Assembly (NCBI RefSeq): GCF_041355105.1
Contig: NZ_JBFUPK010000002.1
Span: forward strand, 1,556,037-1,620,036
DNA from: Terriglobus sp. RCC_193
GTDB taxonomy: Bacteria; Acidobacteriota; Terriglobia; Terriglobales; Acidobacteriaceae
Reading direction: 5' to 3'
Length of the DNA stretch: 64,000 nt
The translations under genes were made by a program, and so were the position numbers. Shown piece after piece: positions 39,618 through 47,704 of the stretch. Position 1 is the stretch's first letter. The number at the start of each line of letters is the position of its first letter. Under the pieces are notes generated by a model. The model saw nothing but the letters and a program-made list of their open reading frames with translations, had not been told where the DNA came from and made no database searches.

Positions 39618-40310
39618 TTAGAAGTGTACGAAGAAGCCCACTTCAGGTTGCGTGGTGAAGGTGGTCTTTTTGATGCGCAGATAGTTCTGGTCGAAGTCCG
39701 GAGCCTTGTAGAAAAGCTGGCGGACGCCAAAGCGGACGCCAAAACTCTGCGAGATCATTTTTTCGCCGCCCACATGGTAGTAGTACGTCATGCGTGCCTG
39801 CGGCTGCAGGCTCTGGCCACCATACTTCGTCGGCGAAAACGCATAGACACCCACGCCGCCGCTGACAAATGGCTGGAAGCCAAGAATCTGGTGCGGAGGC
39901 CGAACCAGGTAGCCCACGGTGTATTCGCTGGCGGTGGTCTGTGTGGCAAACGGGCTGGTGTAAGCGCCTGTGCTGGCGTTCAGGTTGCAGCAGCTATAGC
40001 TCTGCGTCACACGGCCGTAGCTATAGTTGAATTCAAAACCCTTATAAGCCGACTTCTGCGCGCGAATCGTTGCCAGCACGCCGGCTGCGGAGCTTGCGCT
40101 TTGCGACAGAGGGTAGGGAACATTGGGCGCGTTGCTGGTGATCGTGCCGTTGACATCCTTTGTAAAGAAGGCCATGCCGGAAATGCCAAGATCAAAGTGC
40201 GAGAAGAACTTGCTCGCGCGGGTGGCGGTGGGTTGAGCGTCCTGCGCATGCGATAGCACGGGAGAAAGGGACAAAAGGGCAATCAGGAGAGTTGCAAACC
40301 GCTTTGGCAT
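39618..40310 (-). CDS. Outer-membrane beta-barrel protein, unknown function
   Basis: The start at 40310 (MPKRFATLLIALLSLSPVLS) gives a signal peptide; the ATG-proximal alternative at 40343 adds a poor N-terminus. The product has 230 residues. The mature chain shows alternating strands (FEFNYSYGRVTQSY, EYTVGYLVRPP, FVSGGVGVYAF, ARMTYYYHVGGE) and ends EVGFFVHF with a C-terminal Phe, as expected for a small porin-like barrel. A CC pair occurs in SYSCCNLN. The specific role is unknown. Confidence 0.75.
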   Translation of the reverse strand: MPKRFATLLIALLSLSPVLSHAQDAQPTATRASKFFSHFDLGISGMAFFTKDVNGTITSNAPNVPYPLSQSASSAAGVLATIRAQKSAYKGFEFNYSYGRVTQSYSCCNLNASTGAYTSPFATQTTASEYTVGYLVRPPHQILGFQPFVSGGVGVYAFSPTKYGGQSLQPQARMTYYYHVGGEKMISQSFGVRFGVRQLFYKAPDFDQNYLRIKKTTFTTQPEVGFFVHF

Positions 40311-40422
40311 TAGACAGCAAAACCTCGCCGGGCGTATGTTCACCGGATGCTTTCAGTTTACGCGAAGCCAGCCGGATGTGACCGGGTTCCGCAGGACGGA
40401 AGTCGGAACCGTCGGAATTACC

Positions 40423-41775
40423 TCAGGCGTTCCCGATTCCTGGTTGTTCCAGGCTGGAGGCCAGGGGGACGGCCGTTACTTCCAGCAGCATGCCATCGGC
40501 ACGCAGCACCTTTACGTGGTCACCCGCTGCCACGGCGCTGTCTTTTGAGGTCAGGCGTGCCCGCCACAGCTCTCCGCGCACCAGAATATGACCTTCCGGA
40601 GCTAACGGCGTCTGCGCAATAGCCAGCCACCCCAGCATGGCGTCCGATCCGGTCCGCACCTTGGAGCGCCGAGCTTCCAGGCCCAGCACCATCAGTGCTG
40701 CCGTCACGCCGCCAAACCCAACGCCCGCGCCAATCGCGGTGCCCCAGCTTACCTGTAGTGCCGGCAGTGGCCCATTCACCAGCCACCCCAACCCCAGCAC
40801 CATGCAAACAACACCTGCCGTGGCGAACCAGCCATGTCGAGAGGTCGTCGCCTCCAGGACCATCAGCGCAATCGCCAGAACGCACAGCGACACGCCGGTG
40901 CCCGTCAAAGGCAGCCGCGTCAGCGAGTACACCGCCAGCAGAACCAACAGCACACCGGCTGACCCCGGAACAACGACGCCCGGCGTGTTGATCTCCAGGT
41001 AGATCAACAGCAGACCCAGCGTCAGCAGCAGAACACACAGGTTCGGGTTCATCAGCGCCAGCAGCAGGTCTGTCTGCGGTGAAGGCCTGTCATATTCCAC
41101 GTGCGCGTGCGTCAGGTCCACCTTTTGGTGAATGCCGTTTTTGCGATATCCCGTGTCCCTCAGAAAACGAAGCACGTCCGCCTGTTTCTCTGCGGTGCCG
41201 TCAATCAGACCCATCGGTTGCGCATCGACTGCGTTGAACCAGTGAATGCCGCTGCTCAGTTCGTCCACCGCATCCAGGCGGCGACCGTGCCTCCGCAGCG
41301 CATCCGCCAGTGCCACGGTAAGCTGCTGGCTTCCGGTCGATCGGTCCACGGGACGCTGTCTGCGGGGTGTCTCTGTCCACAGCGGAGTCAGGAAGCTGCT
41401 CTTGTTCATGAGCACGACATCCGCCTCTGCCACCAATCGCAACGCCTCTCCGCTGACGCGGCTGTCGCCAGTACCCAGCCACACAATAATCGGCGTCTGC
41501 GAACTCCGCATGGCTGCCGTCATACGATCCGCGGAAACACTCATCCCTCCCGGAGAACTCAGGTTCACCAGAATGGCCGCGGCATGCAGCCGATTGGCAC
41601 GCCTCACAGCATTCACGAATACTTCGGCGCTTGCCGGTTGCAGCGTGTCATGAAAATCAATCCCCACTACCAGTGGCGGAGGCGTCGGCTTCGTCGGCTG
41701 TGCAGCGTACAAAGACGCACACCAGCACATCAGAAACAGGAAAAGAGAAATAGGCCAACAGCGGAATCGCCTCAT
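40423..41775 (-). CDS. NfeD family protein (ClpP-like domain plus membrane and OB-fold domains)
   Basis: The product has 450 residues. It has a signal peptide, then a ClpP/SppA-like domain (~35-220), four to five membrane helices (~245-380) and a C-terminal NfeD OB fold (HILVRGELWRARLTSKDSAV, GDHVKVLRADGMLLEV). The usual serine loop ASAGA appears as VSGEA, so proteolytic competence is uncertain. Long NfeD proteins cleave or organise membrane partners such as stomatins, but no stomatin gene is adjacent. Its ATG overlaps the TPR gene's TGA. Confidence 0.87.
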   Translation of the reverse strand: MRRFRCWPISLFLFLMCWCASLYAAQPTKPTPPPLVVGIDFHDTLQPASAEVFVNAVRRANRLHAAAILVNLSSPGGMSVSADRMTAAMRSSQTPIIVWLGTGDSRVSGEALRLVAEADVVLMNKSSFLTPLWTETPRRQRPVDRSTGSQQLTVALADALRRHGRRLDAVDELSSGIHWFNAVDAQPMGLIDGTAEKQADVLRFLRDTGYRKNGIHQKVDLTHAHVEYDRPSPQTDLLLALMNPNLCVLLLTLGLLLIYLEINTPGVVVPGSAGVLLVLLAVYSLTRLPLTGTGVSLCVLAIALMVLEATTSRHGWFATAGVVCMVLGLGWLVNGPLPALQVSWGTAIGAGVGFGGVTAALMVLGLEARRSKVRTGSDAMLGWLAIAQTPLAPEGHILVRGELWRARLTSKDSAVAAGDHVKVLRADGMLLEVTAVPLASSLEQPGIGNA

Positions 41776-43352
41776 GGAAGCGACACCCCGCGTCCTGCCA
41801 GCAGGTTCTTCATTGCCAGTGCCGAACCATTTTGCGGTTCCAGCCGCAGCGCATTGGCCACGTCCGACGCAGCGGCAGCGTTGTTGTTCGCGCTGATGTC
41901 CAGCCGTGCCAACACCAGGTAAGCGGCGGCATTCGGCTTCGCATTCAAACTGGCCTGCGCTTCCTTGCGCGCGTCATCGGTGTTGCCGGAACGTTCCCGC
42001 ACCATCGCCAGCCCGGCATGGGCTTCTGCCGATTTCGGATCGGCCTGCAGCGCCGACTGGAACTCGCGTTCCGCCTCCAGCACCAGCCCCTGGTTCAGAT
42101 AATCCTGTCCCGCCTGCGTATAAGCGGTCGCCTGCTGATCTGCGGGCAACGAAGCAAGATGTGCCGCGCGAATCTGGTCGAGCTGGAATGCAGCCTGCCG
42201 GAACGCCGCCTCGGAATACGTGCGGCGTATGCGTTCCTGCGGGTCAAATCCTGCGGGGGCCTGCTGCGTGCCGTTCATCACCGCCTGTAGCTGCTTCGCC
42301 TCCGCATCGTTCGGCTTCAGTTTTACGGCCTGATCAATCTGTTCCTTGGCGTGAACGTTATCGCCCTTGCGTCGATAGCTCACCGCCAGGTTAAAGTGAT
42401 AATCCGCATCCTGTGGATCGGCCTGCGAAGCCCGAGCCAGTTGCGGGATGGCATCTTTGTGCTGACGAGCCATCGCCACAGCCTGGTTATTCACCACTTC
42501 CGGCAACGGCAGCTTCGTACTTACCGTGGCAAACGCGCCTTCTGCGTCGGCATACTTCGCATTGTTAAACTGCGCCAGCCCACGATAAAAACCCGCCTCC
42601 AGCGCCAGTGGATCATTCGATGGCACCGTGCTCAGCGTCGCTGCTGCTGCGGCATAATCGCCGCGTGTGTATTGCATCTTGCCCAGTGCCAGCAGCGCTT
42701 CCGTGTTGCTCGGCGCAAGCTGCACCGCAGTCTTCAGGCGATTCAGACGTTCATCCGCAGTCGGAGCCGTAAGCCCGCGGATGTAGCTCTCATACGCATC
42801 CAGCTTCAGCCCCGCCGATGCTGCTTCAAACGTTGTCTGCGACACGTTGAGCTTCGGGTCCATGGTGCGCGCTACCAGCCACGCCAGGTTGTTCTCCACA
42901 TCCAGCAGGCGCGGCAGCCCTGCACTCTGCTGCAGCGGTGCAGTCATGTCCAGCTTGTTTACCGCCAGCACCTGCGCATTGGCGGTAACGTTTCCATCCG
43001 CAACATTGAAGTTGCCCACCACCACAAACTGCGCATCCAGCGTCTGTGCAATGCGAATGGTCGTCGCGCGCGAGGGGCGAAATCCTTCCGGCAATCCAAG
43101 ATGATCCAGCGCATACACGCGGTCATCGCGCGAAATCGTCAGAAAACCAGCCGACTGCAACCGTGCATTCAGTGTGTTGGCAAACGACTCGCCAATCCAA
43201 TCCAGATTCGCCTGCCCGGAGCGGTTATCAAACGGCAGCACCAGCACCACGCGCCCGCCCGCTTCTTCCTGTGCCTGTGCCTGCGCCGCAAAGGCTGGAA
43301 CAACGGCGGTAACGGCCACAAGTACAGTCCGGCTGAGGGTGGTCAGACGCAT
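41772..43352 (-). CDS. Periplasmic TPR protein with N-terminal TolB-like/FlgO-like domain
   Basis: The product has 526 residues with a signal peptide (1-27). Residues ~33-135 (VVLVLPFDNRSGQANLDWIG, GESFANTLNARL) look like the small alpha/beta domain of CsgG/FlgO/TolB-amino-terminal type. The rest consists of tetratricopeptide repeats (for example ALLALGKMQYTRGDYAAAAA, AEAHAGLAMVRERSGNTDDA). It is likely a periplasmic scaffold. The stop overlaps the nfeD start, so the two are coupled. Confidence 0.85.
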   Translation of the reverse strand: MRLTTLSRTVLVAVTAVVPAFAAQAQAQEEAGGRVVLVLPFDNRSGQANLDWIGESFANTLNARLQSAGFLTISRDDRVYALDHLGLPEGFRPSRATTIRIAQTLDAQFVVVGNFNVADGNVTANAQVLAVNKLDMTAPLQQSAGLPRLLDVENNLAWLVARTMDPKLNVSQTTFEAASAGLKLDAYESYIRGLTAPTADERLNRLKTAVQLAPSNTEALLALGKMQYTRGDYAAAAATLSTVPSNDPLALEAGFYRGLAQFNNAKYADAEGAFATVSTKLPLPEVVNNQAVAMARQHKDAIPQLARASQADPQDADYHFNLAVSYRRKGDNVHAKEQIDQAVKLKPNDAEAKQLQAVMNGTQQAPAGFDPQERIRRTYSEAAFRQAAFQLDQIRAAHLASLPADQQATAYTQAGQDYLNQGLVLEAEREFQSALQADPKSAEAHAGLAMVRERSGNTDDARKEAQASLNAKPNAAAYLVLARLDISANNNAAAASDVANALRLEPQNGSALAMKNLLAGRGVSLP

Positions 43353-43360
43353 AGGCAGGA

Positions 43361-45034
43361 TTATAGTTTGCGGCCCGAAGCCATGCCGCGAAAGGGAGAC
43401 AGCAACCGCACATCATAGCCACGTGGGAATGTGATCACTGCTGCCCATTCGCCCTTGCGATCCTCTTCCCACACCACCTGCCCGTGCAGCATCGCAGCAG
43501 CCTCTGCCGGTAGCAGGTCAGCATGATAGTCGTAGAACCGCTTGTCATCATTGCGGCTGTGCCCCGCCAGATTCAGCCCACCCATCGGCGGGTCATACTT
43601 TGTGGAAAACACAATCACCACGTCATACGCAGACGGATTCACGGTAGCCTTGCGCAACTCTTCGCGCGAAAAGTTTTCTGTAGCGGCTGTCTTCACCGGC
43701 GTCTTCAGATAACCCAACTCAGGCCGCTGCAAATCCGCCAGCACCGGCCACGCCGTCAATACCGTCGCCTGCGGATACCGGCTCGTCACAAAATCAATCG
43801 CGTGCTGATGCACCACAATCATGTCGCGATACGCCAGGTTATCTTCCGGCGCAAACGGATACGGCGGATTCACCTCGCACCCAATCGCAAACGCAACCAG
43901 CGTTAACGCAGCAATCAGCGGCCACCGCCGCATCCGGCTCTGCCATGCGGCCACGCACACCATCAACAACAGCGGATACGCAGGCAGCAGATAGCGCGTC
44001 AGCAACGCGCCGCCAAGTACCGAAAACGCAATCCACTGCACCACTAGCAACACCGTAATCATGCGCAGTGCAGGCCGCGGCAGAATCGGCTTACCCGTCC
44101 GCGAAGGCAGCAGAAAAATCATAATCGCAGCCAGCACCGGAAGGTAAAGATTCATATGCAGCGTCAGGTGAACAAAGCGATGCCGCATCGAAAGCAACAC
44201 ACGATGCACGCTCATGTTCGCCGTAGCGTTGTAGCGCAGATATTCAGGATTACCGAAGGTGAAGCCAGTCTTCCAGTGGTGATACACGTACCAAAGCACC
44301 AGCACCAACGCCGGAACAACAAGCGCCAGCAACCATCGCCAATCCAACCGATGAGACTGCTCTGCATCCTCTGAACCTGCGATGCGTGCCATCACCGCAG
44401 GCCGACGATCCGCCAGCAGCATCACCTCAAAACAAAACAGCGCAGCCGGAATCACAATCGCTGTTTCCTTTGCCAAGCAGGCCAGCGAAAACAGCACAGC
44501 AACCCACACCGCATTGCGCTGCACTGAGCCATGCGAAACAGATAAGGTCCATCCCGGCCGGTCCGCATAAAAACAAAGCGCCCACAGCGTAAACGCGGCA
44601 GCAAACATATCCGCATGTGCCAGCGTCGATTGCGCAAACCAAACCGGATAGATCGCCGTAAGCACCAGCACGGCAAATGCTGCGGCCTGCCCCACAAACA
44701 TCCGTGCCAGTTTGAACACAGCCAGCAAAGCGAATGTCGTGACCACACACATCAATAAACGTGTCGAAAGAATGTGAAAGCCGAAGGTCTTCCACCATGC
44801 CACCATCACAACGCTCGGCAGCGGAGGATGCGCATTGCGCACCGTCGTGACAGGAATCACCGTACCGAAACGAAAAAAATCCCAAGCCGCCGGAATGTAA
44901 TAACCGCCTTCATCCCAGAAGTAGGGCAGGCGCAGCAGCGTCACATGCAGCAGTGTCACCGCTGCAAACACAGGAGCGAAGAGTCTCGTGACAGAGATCG
45001 GCGCGCGTTCCTGTGCGTCGATCCTGCGTGTCAC
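43361..45034 (-). CDS. GT39/ArnT-like membrane glycosyltransferase
   Basis: The product has 557 residues with ~10 membrane helices. LPYFWDEGGYYIPAAWDF near residue 36 carries the first-loop acidic pair typical of the PMT/ArnT clan, and NAHPPLP follows. It likely transfers a sugar from a polyprenyl-phosphate donor on the periplasmic face. It ends 8 bp before the TPR gene start and probably belongs to the same transcript. A distinct GT-C protein is encoded at 33044. Confidence 0.85.
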   Translation of the reverse strand: MTRRIDAQERAPISVTRLFAPVFAAVTLLHVTLLRLPYFWDEGGYYIPAAWDFFRFGTVIPVTTVRNAHPPLPSVVMVAWWKTFGFHILSTRLLMCVVTTFALLAVFKLARMFVGQAAAFAVLVLTAIYPVWFAQSTLAHADMFAAAFTLWALCFYADRPGWTLSVSHGSVQRNAVWVAVLFSLACLAKETAIVIPAALFCFEVMLLADRRPAVMARIAGSEDAEQSHRLDWRWLLALVVPALVLVLWYVYHHWKTGFTFGNPEYLRYNATANMSVHRVLLSMRHRFVHLTLHMNLYLPVLAAIMIFLLPSRTGKPILPRPALRMITVLLVVQWIAFSVLGGALLTRYLLPAYPLLLMVCVAAWQSRMRRWPLIAALTLVAFAIGCEVNPPYPFAPEDNLAYRDMIVVHQHAIDFVTSRYPQATVLTAWPVLADLQRPELGYLKTPVKTAATENFSREELRKATVNPSAYDVVIVFSTKYDPPMGGLNLAGHSRNDDKRFYDYHADLLPAEAAAMLHGQVVWEEDRKGEWAAVITFPRGYDVRLLSPFRGMASGRKL

Positions 45035-45082
45035 TTGCTCTTCGCTCCGTGGGTCTTGCTGAAATGAAAAGGGGAAAGCGGC

Positions 45083-45382
45083 TTACTGAACCTGTCCGCC
45101 CTGTGCCAGCGGCTCCAGCTTGATTTCGCCGAAGGTGCCTTCGTACTGCGCCAGGTTCTGGCCCAGGATGTTGAACAGAGCCTTCGCCTGCTGCGGCGAA
45201 AGGAAGATGCCCTGCTTCGTGAGGAAGGTGACCTCTTCAGGCGAGTTGGACTGCATGGTGCCGAAGACCAGCTGGAAATCCCACACGCTCATGCGGATCT
45301 GTACGCTGTTGGCGTACACGTCGTTGTAGTCGTCGCTCTGGGTCACGCGAAGGGTGGGTTCGATCTGTGTGTTGTCGCTCAT
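45083..45382 (-). CDS. DUF3467 domain protein
   Basis: The product has 99 residues. YANSVQIRMSVWDFQLVFG, followed by a segment ending SPQQAKALFNILGQNLAQYE, matches DUF3467, a small soluble protein family of unknown function common in Acidobacteriota and Bacteroidota. It lies between tRNA-Leu upstream and the glycosyltransferase gene downstream, all on the minus strand. Confidence 0.88.
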   Translation of the reverse strand: MSDNTQIEPTLRVTQSDDYNDVYANSVQIRMSVWDFQLVFGTMQSNSPEEVTFLTKQGIFLSPQQAKALFNILGQNLAQYEGTFGEIKLEPLAQGGQVQ

Positions 45383-45407
45383 GATCTCTCTGGTGAAACA
45401 GGATTCT

Positions 45408-45492
45408 TGGTGCGGGAGAGGGGACTTGAACCCCTACGGATCGCTCCGCTAGATCCTAAGTCTAGTGCGTCTGCCAATTTCGCCACTCCCGC
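45408..45492 (-). tRNA. tRNA-Leu, anticodon UAG
   Basis: Read on the minus strand, the acceptor GCGGGAG pairs with CTCCCGC, the D-arm is GGCGAAATTGGCAGAC, and the anticodon stem CTAGA/TCTAG encloses loop CTTAGGA, giving anticodon UAG. A long variable arm (CGGAGCGATCCG) marks a class II tRNA. The T-arm is GGGGTTCAAGTCCCC, and CCA is encoded at 45410-45408. Confidence 0.95.
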
Positions 45493-45926
45493 GGCCGTGC
45501 ATCCAGTCTAAATGCCTTTTCCCAAGCCCGTATGCCCCACCCCACGCGGAATCTGAATATCCCGGGAACATCCCCCACCGAAAAATGTGTCGTAACCCTA
45601 AAGCCCGTCATTCTGAGCAAAGCGAAGAATCCCGACGAACCTTTGCATCGCCCATGCCGTTCGGAGCCTTCCAGCCACAGAACCGGGTGCCCCAGGTTCG
45701 CGAAGCTAACCTGGGTATTCGTGCGAAGCACGAACCAGCAAAACTCATACGGTCAAGGGCCGTCATTCTGAGCCGGATGCCCCACATCTCGCCTCTGAGA
45801 TGTGGGCCGAGCGGCAAAGCCGCTCCATTCGCACAAAGTGCGAGTGCTTTCGGCAGGGCAGGGCTTTAGCCCAGCCGTAGAACGTCTCGAAGAACGGGGC
45901 TTTAGGCCCCTGAGGGGATTTCCCGC
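45493..45926. repeat. Gene-free spacer with palindromic repeat modules
   Basis: It contains CATTCTGAGCAAAGCGAAGA near 45609, the full CCCAGGTT...AACCTGGG hairpin near 45690-45715 with TTCGTGC/GCACGAA, CATTCTGAGC near 45764, and a different hairpin CCCACATCTC/GAGATGTGGG near 45781-45806. GCGGCAAAGCCGC and GGGGCTTTAGGCCCC follow. No gene is seen. Confidence 0.8.
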
Positions 45927-46442
45927 CTACACATGCCGAAAGCGGCTGTTTTCACGATCTTTAGCCACGTTCCCGATCGGGAACACGTCGCCATGAAAGA
46001 CCAGAAACACCCCATCATTCAACAGCCGCGTCGCCAGCAGGCCCTCCGTCAGGTTCTGAATCGCATCCGATCCTTCAATCCCAAACGGCGTCATCGCTCC
46101 GGTAAAGACGACGGGAATATTCCCCGCACCGGCATTGTGTGCCAGCGCATCGGCCACCACCCTGCCCGTTTCAACCACAGTATCGGTGCCATGCGTCACC
46201 AGCACAGGAACGCCTTCCATCGCCTTTGCCACCGCACGCTCTGCAATCAGCCTGCGGTCGTCATCCGTCATGAACAAAGAGTCCTTGTTCATCAACTCTT
46301 CCACGGTGATTTCAATATCCGGCAACCGCAACAGTGAAAGACAGCGGCGAATCTGCGGCTCCGTATTTTCCATGGAGCCAGCCTGCTCCACATACCGCTT
46401 CTCAATGGTGCCGCCAGTCGTAATCAGGTGAACGCGATGCAT
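45927..46442 (-). CDS. Short asparaginase-domain protein (N-terminal domain only)
   Basis: The ATG at 46442 begins MHRVHLITTGGTIEKRY, the first catalytic-Thr block of L-asparaginases; the longer upstream frame is unrelated. The second block THGTDTVVETG and the GAMTPFGIEGSDA segment are present. At 171 residues it lacks the C-terminal domain of full asparaginases (~330), but stand-alone versions of this size are common, so it need not be truncated. It probably hydrolyses asparagine or a related amide, which is unproven for short forms. Repeats lie on both sides. Confidence 0.8.
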   Translation of the reverse strand: MHRVHLITTGGTIEKRYVEQAGSMENTEPQIRRCLSLLRLPDIEITVEELMNKDSLFMTDDDRRLIAERAVAKAMEGVPVLVTHGTDTVVETGRVVADALAHNAGAGNIPVVFTGAMTPFGIEGSDAIQNLTEGLLATRLLNDGVFLVFHGDVFPIGNVAKDRENSRFRHV

Positions 46443-46519
46443 CCCCACATCATAAGGCGACGGCAACAGAACCGGGTTCAAAACGGAGGGATATTCAACG
46501 AACAGAAACTCACAACAAC

Positions 46520-46565
46520 GAGTGCCCCGGGCTTGCAAAGCTACCCGGGGGCATCGCGAGAATCC
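46520..46565. repeat. Diverged copy of the CCCAGGTT/AACCTGGG hairpin module
   Basis: GTGCCCCGGGCTTGCAAAGC followed by TACCCGGGGGCATCGCGAGA has the same layout as the modules at 13361 and 25135 but with changed stem bases (CCCGGG-type pairing preserved), indicating compensatory drift. Confidence 0.6.
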
Positions 46566-46593
46566 GAGAGGAAAGGAGTCCGCTTCAGTGGGA

Positions 46594-46929
46594 TCAGAAG
46601 GCCGCCCGTACGCCGCCATTAAAGACGCGACCATCAAGCGGCGCCCACGCATCGGTAGTCCATCGTCCATCGACACCGCGTGTGGGCCGAAGCAGCGGAT
46701 CGTACTTCGTTTGCCGAACGTTGCCGAGATTCTCGGCATTGACATAAGCCTTGAAGCGACCGAAGTGTTTCTCGACAAGAAAGCCGAAGAGTACATACGG
46801 CTTTGAAAACGATCGGTACGGGTTGTCATCCAGGCGTTGGGAGCCTGTGTAGTAGGCCTCTAAGCCGATGCGTGCGTTGTTCTCTTTCTCCCACGTTCCT
46901 ACAAGCCCCGCGCTGTGCCTCGGCCGCAT
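46594..46929 (-). pseudogene. C-terminal remnant of a TonB-dependent receptor
   Basis: About 110 codons remain, reading PRHSAGLVGTWEKENNARIG, EAYYTGSQRLDDNPYR, AYVNAENLGNVRQTKYDPL, then WAPLDGRVFNGGVRAAF and stop. This is the final barrel region of a catecholate-siderophore-type outer-membrane receptor (normally 700 or more residues), including the terminal aromatic residue. The 5' part is missing; sequence just upstream switches to a MerR-like gene start, out of frame. It is therefore a deletion relic. Confidence 0.82.
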
Positions 46930-46964
46930 TTTTCGGCTAGCTGACCAATCGTCAAAGTATCCAT
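46923..46964 (-). pseudogene. N-terminal remnant of a MerR-family regulator
   Basis: ATG at 46964 starts MDTLTIGQLAEKCG, the conserved first helix-turn-helix of MerR-type regulators. After 14 codons the likeness ends and receptor sequence begins in another frame; the MerR frame meets a stop seven codons later. A MerR-type promoter/operator is intact upstream (46978-47023), supporting the call. Confidence 0.72.
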
Positions 46965-46977
46965 GTCGTGATTTCTA

Positions 46978-47023
46978 ACGATATGCCCCGTACGTAACTA
47001 CGGGTCAAGTAACTACGAGTCAA
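46978..47023 (-). promoter_or_regulatory. MerR-type promoter/operator with tandem half duplicated
   Basis: On the minus strand TTGACC (47008-47003) and TATCGT (46983-46978) are separated by 19 bp, the long spacer typical of MerR-controlled promoters. The spacer region holds the dyad CCCGTA-GTTACG-TACGGG (46987-47004). TTGAC(T/C)CGTAGTTAC occurs twice in tandem (47023-47009 and 47008-46994). Confidence 0.65.
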
Positions 47024-47044
47024 GCGAAACTCCTAGCTCAAAGA

Positions 47045-47310
47045 CCATAGTATTCAGCGAAGTTCATACGGCCAAAGGCCGTCATTCTGAACAAAGCGAA
47101 GGATCCCAACACACTTCATCGCGCCAAAGCCGCCGATGCCTTCCAGCCAAAAACCAAACCAGCTTCGTAAAAGCGAAGCTCAACGAATGAAGTTCGTTCC
47201 CCAGCAAAGCTCCTCCGTTCAAAGCACCGTCATCCAGCGAAGCTCATACGGTCGTAGACCGTCATCCTGAACGAAGCGAAGCGTAGCTGAAGGACCTGCA
47301 TTCCCACACA
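47045..47310. repeat. Two copies of the genomic palindromic repeat
   Basis: Copy one: ACGGCCAAAGGCCGT followed by CATTCTGAACAAAGCGAAGG (47068-47103). Copy two: ACGGTCGTAGACCGT followed by CATCCTGAACGAAGCGAAGC and a variant ending AAGGACCTGCATTCC (47246-47305). The hairpin stems differ in sequence but keep pairing, and the adjacent conserved module does not change. Confidence 0.8.
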
Positions 47311-47507
47311 CCCTCTACAACGCACCAGGAAACCCAAAACGAACCACGCGCGCCCACGGAACGATCATGGCTGGCACCAGTACGAAGTACCCGAGAACGG
47401 CAACGAAGTGCTGTCAACCCCCTACACCACCCAACCCCAACAAACAAAAAGAAATAACCTTGGCATGCTATTTCCACCAAACCACTAAAATAGAAACAGA
47501 ATAGAAA

Positions 47508-47530
47508 AGGGCCGCGCAAAGCGCGGCCCT
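47508..47530 (-). terminator. Perfect GC-rich hairpin with T-run on the minus strand
   Basis: AGGGCCGCGC (47508-47517), AAA loop, GCGCGGCCCT (47521-47530). Read on the minus strand it is followed by TTTTCTATTCT, so it can terminate leftward transcription, possibly as a backup to the bactofilin terminator at 47656. Confidence 0.7.
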
Positions 47531-47630
47531 AACCCGTTTAGAAAGAAGATTTTGCCCCTAACCCCAATGGGCAGAGGATTTTACAGCCACTAAAACCATA
47601 ACCCCAATGAAAAGACGATTTTAGAAAAAC
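47530..47630. repeat. Three imperfect ~30-40-bp direct repeats
   Basis: Units beginning at 47530, 47559 and 47599 share TAACCC near the start and an AGAxGATTTT core; units two and three share TAACCCCAATG exactly, 40 bp apart. Confidence 0.55.
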
Positions 47631-47655
47631 AAGGGGAGGGCCCTCTACACCGCAA

Positions 47656-47690
47656 AAGGAAAGACCCCGCCAAAGCGGGGTCTTTTCCTT
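47656..47690 (-). terminator. Intrinsic terminator of the bactofilin gene
   Basis: GACCCCGC (47663-47670) and GCGGGGTC (47675-47682) form the core stem with a CAAA loop. A/T-rich arms extend it on both sides with one bulge, giving T-runs in both directions. It lies 15 bp beyond the bactofilin stop. Confidence 0.85.
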
Positions 47691-47704
47691 GAGGTGTAAT
47701 TCGC

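Larger units (their letters stand above)
46965..47704. other. Gene-free stretch of 740 bp: promoter relic, repeats and hairpins
   Basis: Apart from the MerR-type operator at its start, it holds two repeat modules (47055-47110 and 47230-47310), a stretch of relatively A-rich sequence from ~47400, the hairpin at 47508-47530, three short direct repeats (47530-47630) and the terminator at 47656-47690. Open frames here have no coding features. Confidence 0.7.

Noticed and set aside
45360-45500. Integrase attachment duplication at the tRNA-Leu end
   Set aside because: I looked for a second copy of the tRNA 3' end in the following decayed region and did not see one.
46130-46920. Extended N-terminus of the asparaginase frame up to 46829
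   Set aside because: The added residues are antisense or alternate-frame reading of the TonB remnant and a repeat; family likeness begins exactly at MHRVHLITTGG (46442).
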